Shown: positions 12,116 to 23,900 of the stretch, one piece after another
Numbering within the stretch: position 1 is the first letter of the stretch
Layout: every line of letters begins with the position of its first letter
Origin: Hydractinia symbiolongicarpus
Lineage: Eukaryota; Cnidaria; Hydrozoa; Anthoathecata; Hydractiniidae
DNA length: 64,000 bases
Assembly: GCF_029227915.1 (NCBI RefSeq)
Contig: NC_079885.1
Location: 29,887,001 to 29,951,000, forward strand
Direction of reading: 5' to 3'
The notes under the pieces: model-generated
The model's input: only the letters and a program-made list of their open reading frames with translations
What the model was told of the DNA's origin: nothing
Databases searched by the model: none
Made by a program: the position numbers and the translations under genes

Positions 12116-15100
12116 TTTTTAAAAATGTTTTCATTTTTGATGAGACGCTGAATAAAAGAAGTTTAATCGCCGGCAAACGAAAACCCGCGATTTCCCGTAA
12201 ATCCCGGGCTTGACCCGTATAGTCGAATGTATACAAAGAAAAAACCCAGGGAGTAAACTCATTTTCCAAACGATTTTTTAAATTATTTTTCCACCACTAC
12301 AACGCATGAGACTTGTAGTTTTTAAAAATGTTTTCATTTTTGATGAGACGCTGAATAAAAGAAGTTTAATCGCCGGCAAACGAAAACCCGCCATTTCCCG
12401 TAAAACCCGGACTCGGCCCGTATAGTCAAAAGTATACAAAGAAAGTATCCAGGGAGTAAACTCATTTTCCGAACGATTTTTTAAATTATTTTTTCACCAC
12501 TGCAACGCATGAGACTTGTAGTTTTTAAAAATGTTTTCATTTTTGATCAGACGCTAAATAAAAGAAGTTTAATCGCCGGCAAACGAAAACCCGCCATTTC
12601 CCGTAAACCCTGGCCTCGGCCCGTATAGTGAAAAGTATACAAAAAAAGTACCCAGGGAGTAAACTCATTTTCCGAACGATTTTTTAAATTTTTTTTTCGC
12701 CGCTACAACGCATGAGACTTGTAGTTTTCAGAAATGTTTTCATTTTTAATGAGACGCTTAATGAGAGTTGTTTAATCGCCGGCAAACGAAAACCCGCGAT
12801 TTCCCGTAAATCCCGGGCTTGGCCTGTATAGTCGAATGTATACAAAGAAAAAACCCTGTGAGTAAACTCATTTCCAAAACGATTTTTTAAATTATCTTTT
12901 CACCACTAAAACGCATGAGACTTGTAGTTTACAAAAATGTTTTCATTTTTGATGAGACGCTGAATAATAGAAGTTTAATCGCCGGCAAACGAAAACCCGC
13001 CATTTCCCGTAAATCCCGGGCGCAACCCGTATAGTCAAAAGTATACAAAGAAAGTACCCAGGGTGTAAACTCATTTCCACTATTCCATTTTTTCACCACT
13101 AAAACGCATGAGACTTGCAGTTTTCAGAAATGTTTTCATTTTTGATGAGACGCTTAAAGAAAGTGGTTTAATCGCCGACAAACGAAAACCCGCCATTTCC
13201 CGTAAACCCCGGACTCGGCCCGTATAGTCAAAAGTATACAAAGAAAGTATCCAGGGAGTAAACTCATTTTCCGAACGATTTTTTAAATTATTTTTTCACC
13301 ACTACAACGCATGAGACTTGTAGTTTTTAAAAATGTTTTCATTTTTGATGAGACGCTGAATAAAAGAAGTTTAATCGCCGGCAAACGAAAACCCGCCATT
13401 TCCCGTAAACCCCGGCCTTGGCCCGTATAGTGAAAAGTATACAAAGAAAGTACCCAGGGAGTAAACTCATTTTCCGAACGATTTTTTAAATTTTTTTTTC
13501 GCCACTACAACGCATGAGACTTGTAGTTTTCAAAAATGTTTTTATTTTTGATGAGAAGCTGAATAAAAGAAGTTTAATCGCCGGCAAACGAAAACCTGTG
13601 ATTTCCCGTAAATCCCGGGCTCAGCCCGTATAGTCAAAAGTATACAAAGAAAGTACCCAGTGTGTAAACTCATTTCCCGAACGATTTTTTAAATTATTAT
13701 TTCACCACTAAAGCCCATGAGACTTGTAGTTTTTAAAAATGTTTTCATTTTTGATGAGACGCTGAATAAAGGAAGTTTAATCGCCCTCAAACGAAAACTC
13801 GCGACTTCCCGTAAATCCCGGACTCGGCCCGTATAGTCAAAAGTATACATAGAAAGTACCCAGGGAATAAACGCATTACCCGAACGATTTTTTAAATTAT
13901 TTTTTCACCACTAAAACGCATTAGACTTGTAGTTTTTAGAAATGTTTTCATTTTTAATGAGACGCTTGATGAAAGTTGTTTAATCGCCGGCAAACGAAAA
14001 CCCGCGATTTCCCGTAAATCCCGGGCTTGGCCTGTATAGTCGAATGTATACAAAGAAAAAACCCTGTGAGTAAACTCATTTCCAAAACGATTTTTTAAAT
14101 TATCTTTTCACCACTAAAACGCATGAGACTTGTAGTTTTCAAAAATGTTTTTATTTTTGATGAGACGCTGAATAAAAGAAGTCTAATCGCCGGCAAGCGA
14201 AAACCCGCCATTTCCCGTAAACCCCTGACTCGGCCCGTATAGTTGAATGTATACAAAGAGAGTACCCTGTGAGTAAACTCATTTCCAAAACGATTTTTTA
14301 AATTACCTTTTCACCACTAAAACCCATGAGACTTTTAGTTTTCAAAAATGTTTTCATTTTTGATGAGACGCTGAATAAAAGAAGTTTAATCGCCGGCAAA
14401 CGAAAACCCGCCATCTCCCGTAAACCCCGGACTCGGCCCGTATAGTCAAAAGTATACAAAGAAAGTACCCAGGGTGTAAACTCATTTCCCGAACGATTTT
14501 TTAAATAATTTTTCACCACTACAACGTATGAGACTTGTAGTTTTCAAAAATGTTTTCATTTTTGCTGAGACGCTGAATAAAAGTGGTTTAATCGCCGGCA
14601 AACGAAAACCCGCGATTTCCCGTAAATCCCGGGCTTGGCCTGTATAGTCAAAAGTATACAAAGAAAGTACCCAGGGTGTAAACTCATTTCCACTATTCCA
14701 TTTTTTCACCACTACAACGCATGAGACTTGTAGTTTTCAAAAATGTTTTCATTTTTGATGAGACGCTGAATAAAAGAAGTTTAATCGCCTGCAAACGAAA
14801 ACCCGCCATTTCCCGTAAACCCCGGACTCGGCCCGTGTAGTCAAAAGTATTCAAAGAAAGTACCCAGGGAGTAAACTCATTTTCCGAACGAATTTTTATA
14901 TTATTTTTTGACCACTAAAACGCATGAGACTTGTAGTTTTCAAAAATGTTTTCATATTTGATGGGACGCTGAATAAAAGAAGTTTAATCACCGGCAAATG
15001 AAAACCCGCCATTTCCCGTAAACCCCGGACTCGGCCCGTATAGTCAAAAGTATACAAAGAAAGTACCCAGGGTGTAAACTCATTTCCACTATTCCATTTT

Positions 15101-18008
15101 TTCACCACTACAACGCATGAGACTTGTAGTTTTCAAAAATGTTTTCATTTTTGATGAGACGCTGAATAAAAGAAGTTTAATCGCCCTCATACGAAAACCC
15201 GCGACTTCCCGTTAATCCCGGACTCGGCCCGTGTATTCAAAAGTATAAAAAGAAAGTACCAAAGGAGTAAACTCATTTTCCGAACGAATTTTTTTATTAT
15301 TTTTTGACCACTAAAACGCATGAGACTTGTAGTTTTCAAAAATGTTTTCATATTTGATGGGACGCTGAAAAAAAGAGTTTAATCGCCGGCAAACGAAAAC
15401 CCGCAATTTCCCGTAAACCCCGGACTCGACCCGTATAGTCAAAAGTATACAAAGAAAGTACCCAGGGAGTAAACTCATTTCCCGAACTATTTTTTAAATT
15501 ATTTTTTCACCACTAAAACGCATGAGACTTGTAGTTTTCAAAAATGTTTTCATTTTTGATGAGACGCTTAATGAAAGAGGTTTAATCGCCGGCAAACGAA
15601 ATCCCGCGATTTCCCGTAAATCCGGGGCTTGGCCCGTATAGTCGAATGTATACAAAGAAAGTACCCAGGGACTAAACTCATTTCCCGAACGATTTTTTAA
15701 ATTTTTTTTCACCACTAAAACGCATGAGACTTGTAGTTTTCAAAAATGTTTTCATTCTTGATGAGACGCTTAATGAAAGAGGTTTAATCGCCGGCAAACG
15801 AAAACCCGCGATTTCCCGTAAATCCCGGGCTTGGCCCGTATGGTCAAAAGTATACAAAGAAAGTACCCAGGGAGTAAACTCATTTCCCGAACGATTTTTT
15901 AAATCATTTTTTCACCACTAAAACGCTTGAGACTAGTAGTTTTCAAAAATGTTTTCATTTTTGATGAGACGCTGAATAAAAGAAGTTTAATCGCCGGCAA
16001 AAGAAAACCTGCGATTTCCCGTAAGTCCCGGACTCGGCCCGTATAGTCAAAAGTATACAAAGAAAGTACCCAGGGAGTAAACTCATTTCCCGAACGATTT
16101 TTTAAATTATTATTTCACCACTAAAGCCCATGAGACTTGTAGTTTTTCAAAATGTTTTCATTTTTGATGAGACGCTGAGTAAAAGAAGTTTAATCGCCGG
16201 CAAACGAAAACCCGCGATTTCCCGTAAATCCCGGACTCGGCCCGTATAGTCAAAAGTATACAAAGAAAGTACCCAGGGAGTAAACTCATTTCCCAAACGA
16301 TTTTTTAAATTATTATTTCACCACTAAAGCCCATGAGACTTGTAGTTTTTCAAAATGTTTTCATTTTTGATGAGACGCTGAATAAAAGAAGTTTAATCGC
16401 CGGCAAACGAAAACCCGCCATTTCCCGTAAACCCCGGCCTCGGCCCGTGTAGTGAAAAGTATACAAAGAAAGTACCCAGGGAGTAAACTCATTTTCCGAA
16501 CGATTTTTTAAATTTTTTTTTCGCCGCTACAACGCATGAGACTTGTAGTTTTCAGAAATGTTTTCATTTTTAATGAGAAGCTTAATGAAAGTTGTTTAAT
16601 CGCCGGCAAACGAAAACCCGCCATTTCCCGTAAATCCCGGGCGCAGCCCGTATAGTCAAAAGTATACAAAGAAAGTACCCAGGGTGTAAATTCATTTCCA
16701 CTATTCCATTTTTTCACCACTAAAACGCATGAGACTTGCAGTTTTCAGAAATGTTTTCATTTTTGATGAGACGCTTAATGAAAGTGGTTTAATCGCCGAC
16801 AAACGAAAACCCGCCATTTCCCGTAAACCCCGGACTCGGCCCGTATAGTCAAAAGTATACAAAGAAAGTATCCAGGGAGTAAACTCATTTTCCGAACGAT
16901 TTTTTAAATTATTTTTTCACCACTACAACGCATGAGACTTGTAGTTTTTAAAAATGTTTTCATTTTTGATGAGACGCTGAATAAAAGAAGTTTAATCGTC
17001 GGCAAACGAAAACCCGCCATTTCCCGTAAACCCCGGCCTCGGCCCGTATAGTGAAAAGTATACAAAGAAAGTACCCAGGGAGTAAACTAATTTTCCAAAC
17101 GATTTTTTAAATTTTTTTTTCGCCACTACAACGCATGAGACTTGTAGTTTTCAAAAATGTTTTCATTTTTGATGAGACGCTGAATAAAAGAAGTTTAATC
17201 GCCGGCAAACGAAAACCTGCGATTTCCCGTAAATCCCGGGCTAAGCCCGTATAGTCAAAAGTATACAAAGAAAGTACCCAGGGTGTAAACTCATTTCCCG
17301 AACGATTTTATAAATTATTATTTCACCACTAAAGCCCATGAGACTTGTAGTTTTTAAAAATGTTTTCATTTTTGATGAGACGCTGAATAAAGGAAGTTTA
17401 ATCGCCCTCAAACGAAAACTCGCGACTTCCCGTAAATCCCGGACTCGGCCCGTATAGTCAAAAGTATACATAGAAAGTACCCAGGGAGTAAACTCATTTC
17501 CCGAACGATTTTTTAAATTATTTTTTCACCACTAAAACGCATTAGACTTGTAGTTTTCAGAAATGTTTTCATTTTTAATGACACGCTTAAGGAAAGTTGT
17601 TTAATCGCTGGCAAACGAAAACCCGCGATTTCCCGTAAATCCCGGGCTTGGCCTGTATAGTCGAATGTATAAAAAGAAAAAACCCTGTGAGTAAACTCAT
17701 TTCCAAAACGATTTTTTAAATTATCTTTTCACCACTAAAACGCATGAGACTTGTAGTTTAAAAAATGTTTTCATTTTTGATGAGACGCTAAATAATGGAA
17801 GTTTAATCGCCGGCAAACGAAAACCCGCCATTTCCCGTAAATTCCGGGCGCAGCCCTTATAGTCAAAAGTATACAAAGAAAGTACCCAGGGTGTAAACTC
17901 ATTTCCACTATTCCATTTTTTCATCACTACAACGCATAAGACTTGTAGTTTTCAAAAATGTTTTCATTTTTGATGAGACGCTGAATAAAAGAAGTTTAAT
18001 CGCCCTCA
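12116..18008. repeat. 203-bp satellite array, diversified block (about 29 monomers)
   Basis: Same monomer and orientation, but more variants per monomer. A shorter class appears here, in which the CCCGAACG...TTAAATTATT segment is replaced by CCACTATTCCATT, so those monomers are about 10 bp shorter (for example near 14690, 15090, 16700 and 17910). The part from about 15.2 kb to 18.0 kb is repeated at about 32.0-35.0 kb. The part from about 13.1 to 14.3 kb recurs at about 22.5-23.7 kb (offset about 9397). No gene was found. Confidence 0.9.
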
Positions 18009-18039
18009 TGATTTTTTTTTTGATTTTCTCTTTATTTAA
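18009..18039 (-). mobile_element. LINE 3'-end fragment, cut off by piggyBac copy 1
   Basis: The 31 bases before piggyBac match the start of the 74-75 bp LINE 3'-end fragments at 24395, 25881, 28789, 30276 and 34999: T-rich tail, GATTTTCTC, then TTATTTAA. On the minus strand this is the polyadenylation region and A-rich tail of the LINE seen at 35654-37010. The remaining ~43 bp of the fragment (CGTCGATAG onward) is absent, because piggyBac starts directly after the fragment's TTAA (18036-18039). Confidence 0.85.
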
Positions 18040-18055
18040 CCCTATTTGTACCGGG
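18040..18055 (+). repeat. piggyBac copy 1, 5' terminal inverted repeat
   Basis: CCCTATTTGTACCGGG. It starts with the CCC typical of piggyBac ends and lies directly after TTAA. It matches the inverted 3' end with one mismatch (T versus C at the eighth base). Confidence 0.92.
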
Positions 18056-18056
18056 A

Positions 18057-18075
18057 GTGCGCTGAATGAGCGCAC
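18057..18075. promoter_or_regulatory. 5' subterminal 19-bp palindrome (likely transposase-binding site)
   Basis: GTGCGCTGAATGAGCGCAC is a perfect 7-bp inverted repeat around a 5-bp centre. In Trichoplusia ni piggyBac a 19-bp palindromic repeat with TGCG half-sites binds the dimeric C-terminal Cys-rich domain. The same length, half-site type and tip-proximal position suggest the same role here. If the terminal repeat is counted as 13 bp, the spacer is 4 bp. Confidence 0.65.
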
Positions 18076-18328
18076 CCTTTCACATTTTTATGCGGCTTTT
18101 CATGAAAAATTAAGCGACCCGCATGAGCTTCGCAGACTTTTAATATTTTTTTAGGGCGGTTAAGACCGGCAAATTTTTTTTCTGAAAAATTTATGTTTTG
18201 CGGCCATTATGGGGCCAATGTCAAAAAAGGCGCAAAAGCGAAAAATGAAATATTTCGAATTGTGTTATATTTTCAGTCTTATTGATGTTAATTAGATAAA
18301 TAGGATAGATGGTATAGCAAAGAGGGCT

Positions 18329-18338
18329 TATATATAAT
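18329..18338 (+). promoter_or_regulatory. Possible TATA-like promoter element of the transposase gene
   Basis: A TATATAATAA-like stretch lies about 80 bp before the proposed ATG at 18413, in a region with no other coding content (18076-18412). The whole leader is AT-rich, so this may be chance. The equivalent site in copy 2 is near 47017. Confidence 0.25.
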
Positions 18339-18412
18339 AAAAAATATAATTATTGCGTTTGTGACATAAATTACCCCTTTATATATTATTAGTCTAATAA
18401 AAAAATTACAAA

Positions 18413-20561
18413 ATGGGACCGAAAAAGGCTAGAATTTCATCTGAGGAAGCCATTCAAAATATATTGAGATTTATTGAAGAAGATAACGTAGACGAAGCTA
18501 TGGATGAAGAACTTGATGATGAAGATGATTTGGAAGAATTGTGCGGTGAAATTGGTAATATATATAGCTATATTATATATACATATATATAATCTCTCTG
18601 TCTAACTTCGCGTATATATATGGCGCATTGGTTGCGAGAAGCAAAATATGTTTCAAAATGTGTGATAATTTATTTTTAGTATTTTTGTTTGTCTCATAGA
18701 TAAAGAAATAGTTGAAGAAGAGGATCATCAACATGATAACGATGACCGTGTAGGTGATGCTGACAATGATGCGTCCGAAAGTGAAGAGGAAGCCGGAGCA
18801 AACCATTTGAGGAGACGTCGACTTACGAAATATCGCTTAGTAAACAGTATTGCTGCCGCTACAAATTTAGAAAATTATAACGTTTTTCCAATACCACCAG
18901 AATCAAAGTCTATCCAAAGCATTTTCAAAATAGATAATAAGAAGAAAAATGACATAATTCGTACTTTCCAGAATCAGCCACAAGCTGGAAATGTTGGTCG
19001 AAATAATCGTGCAAATGTTATTACTGGACGACAAGGCCCACAACCAAAAGCTTGTGAAACTGCATCACCCCGTTCTGCTTTTGAGCTCTACTTCACTCCT
19101 GAAATTGTGAATAACATTTTGTTGTGCACCAACAGAAAGATTAGACGCACTCTGTCCAAACTACCCGATAATTTCTTGACGCAAAATAGTAGGTATTCGT
19201 ACATGAAAGAAACCTCTGTTGAAGAAATTTATGCATTTATTGGATTGTACCTATATCGAGGACTATACAAACTAAACTGTATATCTGCTCATAGATTATT
19301 CTCAAACCAATATGGTCCGCCAATATTCAGCGCCACTATGTCGAGAAATAGGTTTTTTTTTATACGTACAAACCTTTGTTTTGACGACGAGACAACAAGA
19401 GATGAAAGATGGAAACATGACCGTTTTGCGGCAATGCGTGAAGTTTTTGAATCTTTCAATTATGAATGCATGTCATGCCTTGTACCGGGCGACTATCTAT
19501 CACTTGATGAAACCCTGTATCCAATGAGGACACAGATAAGTTTCAAACAGTACAATCCCAACAAACCCGCCAAATACGGTTTATTACTGAAAGCCATAAA
19601 TGCAGCACGATATCCGTATACATTCCTTGCAGCTCCATATAGCGGCAAACCACAGGGAGATCCAGGAATTTATTATGTACCAGGCACTGAGGAAATAGTA
19701 AAATACATGATAAAACAACTATCAAATGTTGTCTCGCTGGCCGGACGTAATATATCTTTCGACAGATTATATACATCAATCCCGCTTGCGCTTTGGTTGT
19801 ATGAAAGGGATATCACTTGTGTTGGTACAATGCAGATCAACAGGAAAGGAATTCCAATTGAAATGAAAGATTTCAAACAAAGAGAGCCACTGTCCAGTGA
19901 AGTGTATTGGCAAAAAGATGGGCCGCTGTCCTTATCTTCATATGTAGTGAAAACTTCAAACGGAAAGAAAAATGTACTCATGTTGTCAACACTAGAACCA
20001 ATCCTAGGTACAACCAAGGATGATAATTGCCACAAATTGGGGTTATATAAACTATATGACTTTACAAAGGGGGGTACTGATATTGTGGATCAGAGGATGG
20101 GGTTTCACACGACGAAGACAAAGTCAAGAAAGTGGACGTTTGTTATGTTTTCTTACATGTTGGATACCGCTCGAGTAAATTCTTCGACGATATATTCACT
20201 GAATAAAGGTATTGATCCGCTACAACAAAAGTCTTTTGAATACGCCTTTCAATTAGTCATGGAATTGGTGAAACCAACCATACAAAAAAGAAGTCAAAAT
20301 GGTATGTTGTCCATCACAAAACAAAAAATAAATCTTGTCTTGGGTAATGCGCAATGTAATCCGGAACCGCGTGCAGCTATTGGTCCTGCATTTGCAGAAA
20401 CAAGGAAACGGTGTACTGTTTGTCAGGCTGAGAATGCAGGAGAAAATTATTCCCAAAAGAAAAAATCTATTCCGTGTGTCAAATCACTTTGTCAATCATG
20501 TGGCAATACAACGTGTCAGGCCCATATGATACAAAAATGTATGTCGTGTTCAAAGAAATGA
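18413..20561 (+). CDS. piggyBac transposase, copy 1 (two exons, predicted 667 aa)
   Basis: Catalyses TTAA-specific cut-and-paste transposition in the nucleus. The proposed gene has exon 1 at 18413-18554 and exon 2 at 18700-20561, joined by a GT-AG intron that keeps the frame (split codon G|AT = Asp48). ATG 18413 has a good start context (AAAATGG). The long open frame alone begins at a TTG (18807) and has no ATG at the right place, so exon 1 is needed. Residues 1-83 are acidic (Asp/Glu-rich), followed by RRRR. The DDE_Tnp_1_7-type core carries a DDD triad in recognisable contexts: Asp317 (SLDETLYP), Asp402 (SFDRLYTS) and Asp508 (KGGTDIVDQ); spacings of 85 and 106 are close to those in T. ni piggyBac. 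The C terminus has a Cys-rich zinc-binding domain, C619-x2-C622 through C661-x2-C664 with His656. No frameshift or stop was seen. The splice sites are predicted, not proven. Confidence 0.93.
18555..18699 (+). other. Predicted 145-bp intron in the copy 1 transposase gene
   Basis: The donor is G|GTAATATAT and the acceptor is GTTTGTCTCATAG|AT, with a pyrimidine-rich acceptor tract. Reading through exon 1 without splicing reaches TAA within about 13 codons, whereas splicing joins the acidic exon 1 to the upstream extension of the long frame (IVEEEDHQHDND...) in the same phase. Both sides are rich in Asp and Glu, which supports the join. Confidence 0.75.
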
Positions 20562-20879
20562 ACGTTCTGGTTTCAGCTGATGATATGAACCTTACTGACA
20601 TTATTTTACTTCTTTTTGTTTATTTTTGTCATGTTTTATACTAATAGCAGGGTTTTGGTGTAAAAAAACTAATTCATGTCAAAAAACCTTCTTTAGGGAC
20701 ATTTTTTTGAAAAATCCTTATTTTTCGCCCTTTTTTTTCAGCCGCTCATGTTGATTGGGGCAGTGAGAATGTAATTTAGCTTGAAAACATCCAAAGTAGG
20801 TGTTTTTTGGTACAATATAGATACATAATGTTACTGTAAAAAAATCAGGTTCACCGCTTTTATGCGAAAGATTTTCTTG
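20562..20879. other. piggyBac copy 1 3' untranslated and subterminal region
   Basis: About 320 bp between the transposase stop and the 3' palindrome. AT-rich, with T runs and no further open frame of note. I saw no clear AATAAA signal. A TTTATGCG motif near 20861 resembles the one near 18087 at the other end and could be an extra half-site for transposase. Confidence 0.5.
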
Positions 20880-20882
20880 GGG

Positions 20883-20901
20883 GTGCGCTCAATCAGCGCG
20901 C
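20883..20901. promoter_or_regulatory. 3' subterminal 19-bp palindrome (likely transposase-binding site)
   Basis: GTGCGCTCAATCAGCGCGC is an inverted repeat with one T-G mismatch. It extends with flanking G and C runs to a 10-bp stem at 20880-20904. It is similar in sequence to the 5' palindrome but lies 29 bp from a 13-bp terminal repeat instead of 4 bp. This is the same end asymmetry known from T. ni piggyBac (about 31 and 3 bp). Confidence 0.65.
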
Positions 20902-20927
20902 CCCTGGGATTTGAACGTCAAAAAAGC

Positions 20928-20943
20928 CCCGGTACGAATAGGG
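20928..20943 (-). repeat. piggyBac copy 1, 3' terminal inverted repeat
   Basis: On the minus strand it reads CCCTATTCGTACCGGG, matching the 5' end at 15 of 16 bases, and is followed by TTAA at 20944-20947. Confidence 0.92.
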
Positions 20944-23900
20944 TTAATCGCCCTAAAACGAAAATCCGCGATTTCCGTAAATCCCGGACTCGGCCCGTAT
21001 AGTCCAAAGTATACAAAGAAAGTACCCTGTGAGTAAACTCATTTCCCGAACGATTTTTTAAATTATTTTTTCACCACTAAAACGCATGAGACTTGTAGTT
21101 TTCAGAAATGTTTTCATTTTTGATGAGACGCTGAATAAAAGAAGTTTAATCGCCGGCAAACGAAAACCCGCCATTTCCCGTAAACCCCGGACTCGGCCCG
21201 TATAGTCAAAAGTATACAAAGAAAGTACCCAGGGAGTAAACTCATTTCCCGAACGATTTTTTAAATTATTTTTTCACCACTAAAACGCATAAGACTTGTA
21301 GTTTTCAAAAATGTTTTCATTTTTGATGAGACGCTTAATGAAAGAAGTTTAATCGCCGGCAAACGAAAACCCGCGATTTCCCGTAAATCCCGGGCTTGGC
21401 CCGTATAGTCGAATGTATACAAAGAAAGTACCCTGTGAGTAAACTCATTTCTCGAACGATTTTTTAAATTATTTTTTCACCACTAAAACGCATGAGACTT
21501 GTAGTTTTCAGAAATGTTTTCATTTTTGATGAGACGCTTAATGAAAGAAGTTTAATCGCCGGCAAACGAAAACCCGCCATTTCCCGTAAACCCCGGACTC
21601 GGCCCGTATAGTCAAAAGTATACAAAGAAAGTACCCAGGGAGTAAACTCATTTCCCGAACGATTTTTTAAATTATTTTTTCACCACTACAACGCATGAGA
21701 CTTGTAGTTTTCAAAAATGTTTTCATTTTTGAAGAGACGCTGAATAAAAGAAGTTTAATCGCCCTAAAACGAAAATCCGCGATTTCCGTAATTCCCGGAC
21801 TCGGCCCGTATAGTCCAAAGTATACAAAGAAAGTACCCAGGGAGTACACTCATTTCCCGAACGATTTTTTAAAATATTTTTTCACCACTAAAACGCATGA
21901 GACTTGTAGTTTTTAAAAATGTTTTCATTTTTGTTGAGACGCTGAATAAAAGAAGTTTAATCGCCGGCAAACGAAAACCTGCGATTTCCCGTAAATCCCG
22001 GACTCGGCCCGTATAGTCAAAAGTATACAAAGAAAGTACCCGGGGTGTAAACTCATTTCCCGAACAATTTTTTAAATTATTATTTCACCACTACAACGCA
22101 TGACACTTTTAGTTTTCAGAAATGTTTTCATTTTTGATGAGACGCTTAATGAAAGAAGTTTAATCGCCGGCAAACGAAAACCCGCCATTTCCCGTAAACC
22201 CCGGACTCGGCCCGTTTAGTCAAAAGTATACAAAGAAAGTACCCAGGGAATAAACTCATTTTCCGAACGATTTTTTAAATTATTTTTTCACCACTACAAC
22301 GCATGAGACTTGTGGTTTTTAAAAATGTTTTCATTTTTGATGAGACGCTGAATAAAAGAAGTCTAATCGCCGGCAAGCGAAAACCCGCCATTTCCCGTAA
22401 ACCCCTGACTCGGCCCGTATAGTCAAAAGTATACAAAGAAAGTACCCAGGGAGTAAACTCATTTTCCGAACGATTTTTTAAATTATTTTATCACCACTAA
22501 AACGCATGAGACTTGCAGTTTTCAGAAATGTTTTCATTTTTGATGAGACGCTTAATGAAAGTGGTTTAATCGCCGACAAACGAAAACCCGCCATTTCCCG
22601 TAAACCCCCGACTCGGCCCGTATAGTCAAAAGTATACAAAGAAAGTATCCAGGGAGTAAACTCATTTTCCGAACGATTTTTTAAATTATTTTTTCACCAC
22701 TACAACGCATGAGACTTGTAGTTTTTAAAAATGTTTTCATTTTTGATGAGACGCTGAATAAAAGAAGTTTAATCGCCGGCAAACGAAAACCCGCCATTTC
22801 CCGTAAACCCCGGCCTTGGCCCGTATAGTGAAAAGTATACAAAGAAAGTACCCAGGGAGTAAACTCATTTTCCGAACGATTTTTTAAATTTTTTTTTCGC
22901 CACTACAACGCATGAGACTTGTAGTTTTTAAAAATGTTTTCATTTTTGATGAGACGCTGAATAAAAGAAGTTTAATCGCCGGCAAACGAAAACCTGTGAT
23001 TTCCCGTAAATCCCGGGCTCAGCCCGTATAGTCAAAAGTATACAAAGAAAGTACCCAGTGTGTAAACTCATTTCCCGAACGATTTTTTAAATTATTATTT
23101 CACCACTAAAGCCCATGAGACTTGTAGTTTTTAAAAATGTTTTCATTTTTGATGAGACGCTGAATAAAGGAAGTTTAATCGCCCTCAAACGAAAACTCGC
23201 GACTTCCCGTAAATCCCGGACTCGGCCCGTATAGTCAAAAGTATACATAGAAAGTACCCAGGGAGTAAACTCATTACCCGAACGATTTTTTAAATTATTT
23301 TTTCACCACTAAAACGCATTAGACTTGTAGTTTTCAGAAATGTTTTCATTTTTAATGAGACGCTTAATGAAAGTTGTTTAATCGCCGGCAAACGAAAACC
23401 CGCGATTTCCCGTAAATCCCGGGCTTGGCCTGTATAGTCGAATGTATGCAAAGAAAAAACCCTGTGAGTAAACTCATTTCCAAAACGATTTTTTAAATTA
23501 TCTTTTCACCACTAAAACGCATGAGACTTGTAGTTTTCAAAAATGTTTTTATTTTTGATGAGACGCTGAATAAAAGAAGTCTAATCGCCGGCAAGCGAAA
23601 ACCCGCCATTTCCCGTAAACCCCTGACTCGGCCCGTATAGTCGAATGTATACAAAGAGAGTACCCTGTGAGTAAACTCATTTCCAAAACGATTTTTTAAA
23701 TTATTAGTTCACCACTAAAGCCCATGAGACTTGTAGTTTTTAAAAATGTTTTCATTTTTGATGAGACGCTGAATAAAGGAAGTTTAATCGCCCTCAAACG
23801 AAAACTCGCGACTTCCCGTAAATCCCGGACTCGGCCCGTATAGTCAAAAGTATACATAGAAAGTACCCAGGGAGTAAACTCATTTCCCGAACGATTTTTT

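Larger units (their letters stand above)
18040..20943 (+). mobile_element. piggyBac-family DNA transposon, copy 1 (2904 bp)
   Basis: Complete element with TTAA at 18036-18039 and 20944-20947, the target specific to the piggyBac superfamily. The terminal inverted repeats match at 15 of 16 positions. One transposase gene lies inside. Compared with copy 2 at 46728 I found two base differences: A/T at 18473 (Ile21 versus Phe21) and T/C at 18652 (in the intron). The left flank is a LINE fragment and the right flank is satellite, so the two TTAA sites do not come from one pre-insertion sequence: this copy is mosaic. Element and coding frame look intact. Activity is inferred only from integrity. Confidence 0.95.

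Noticed and set aside
18573-18806. Minus-strand 77-codon frame across the intron and exon 2 start (also at 47261)
   Set aside because: It overlaps the predicted intron and acidic exon. Its hydrophobic look comes from AT-rich sequence read in reverse.
19312-20529. Additional open frames on both strands within the transposase gene, repeated in copy 2
   Set aside because: They overlap a well-supported transposase frame and encode no recognisable domain.
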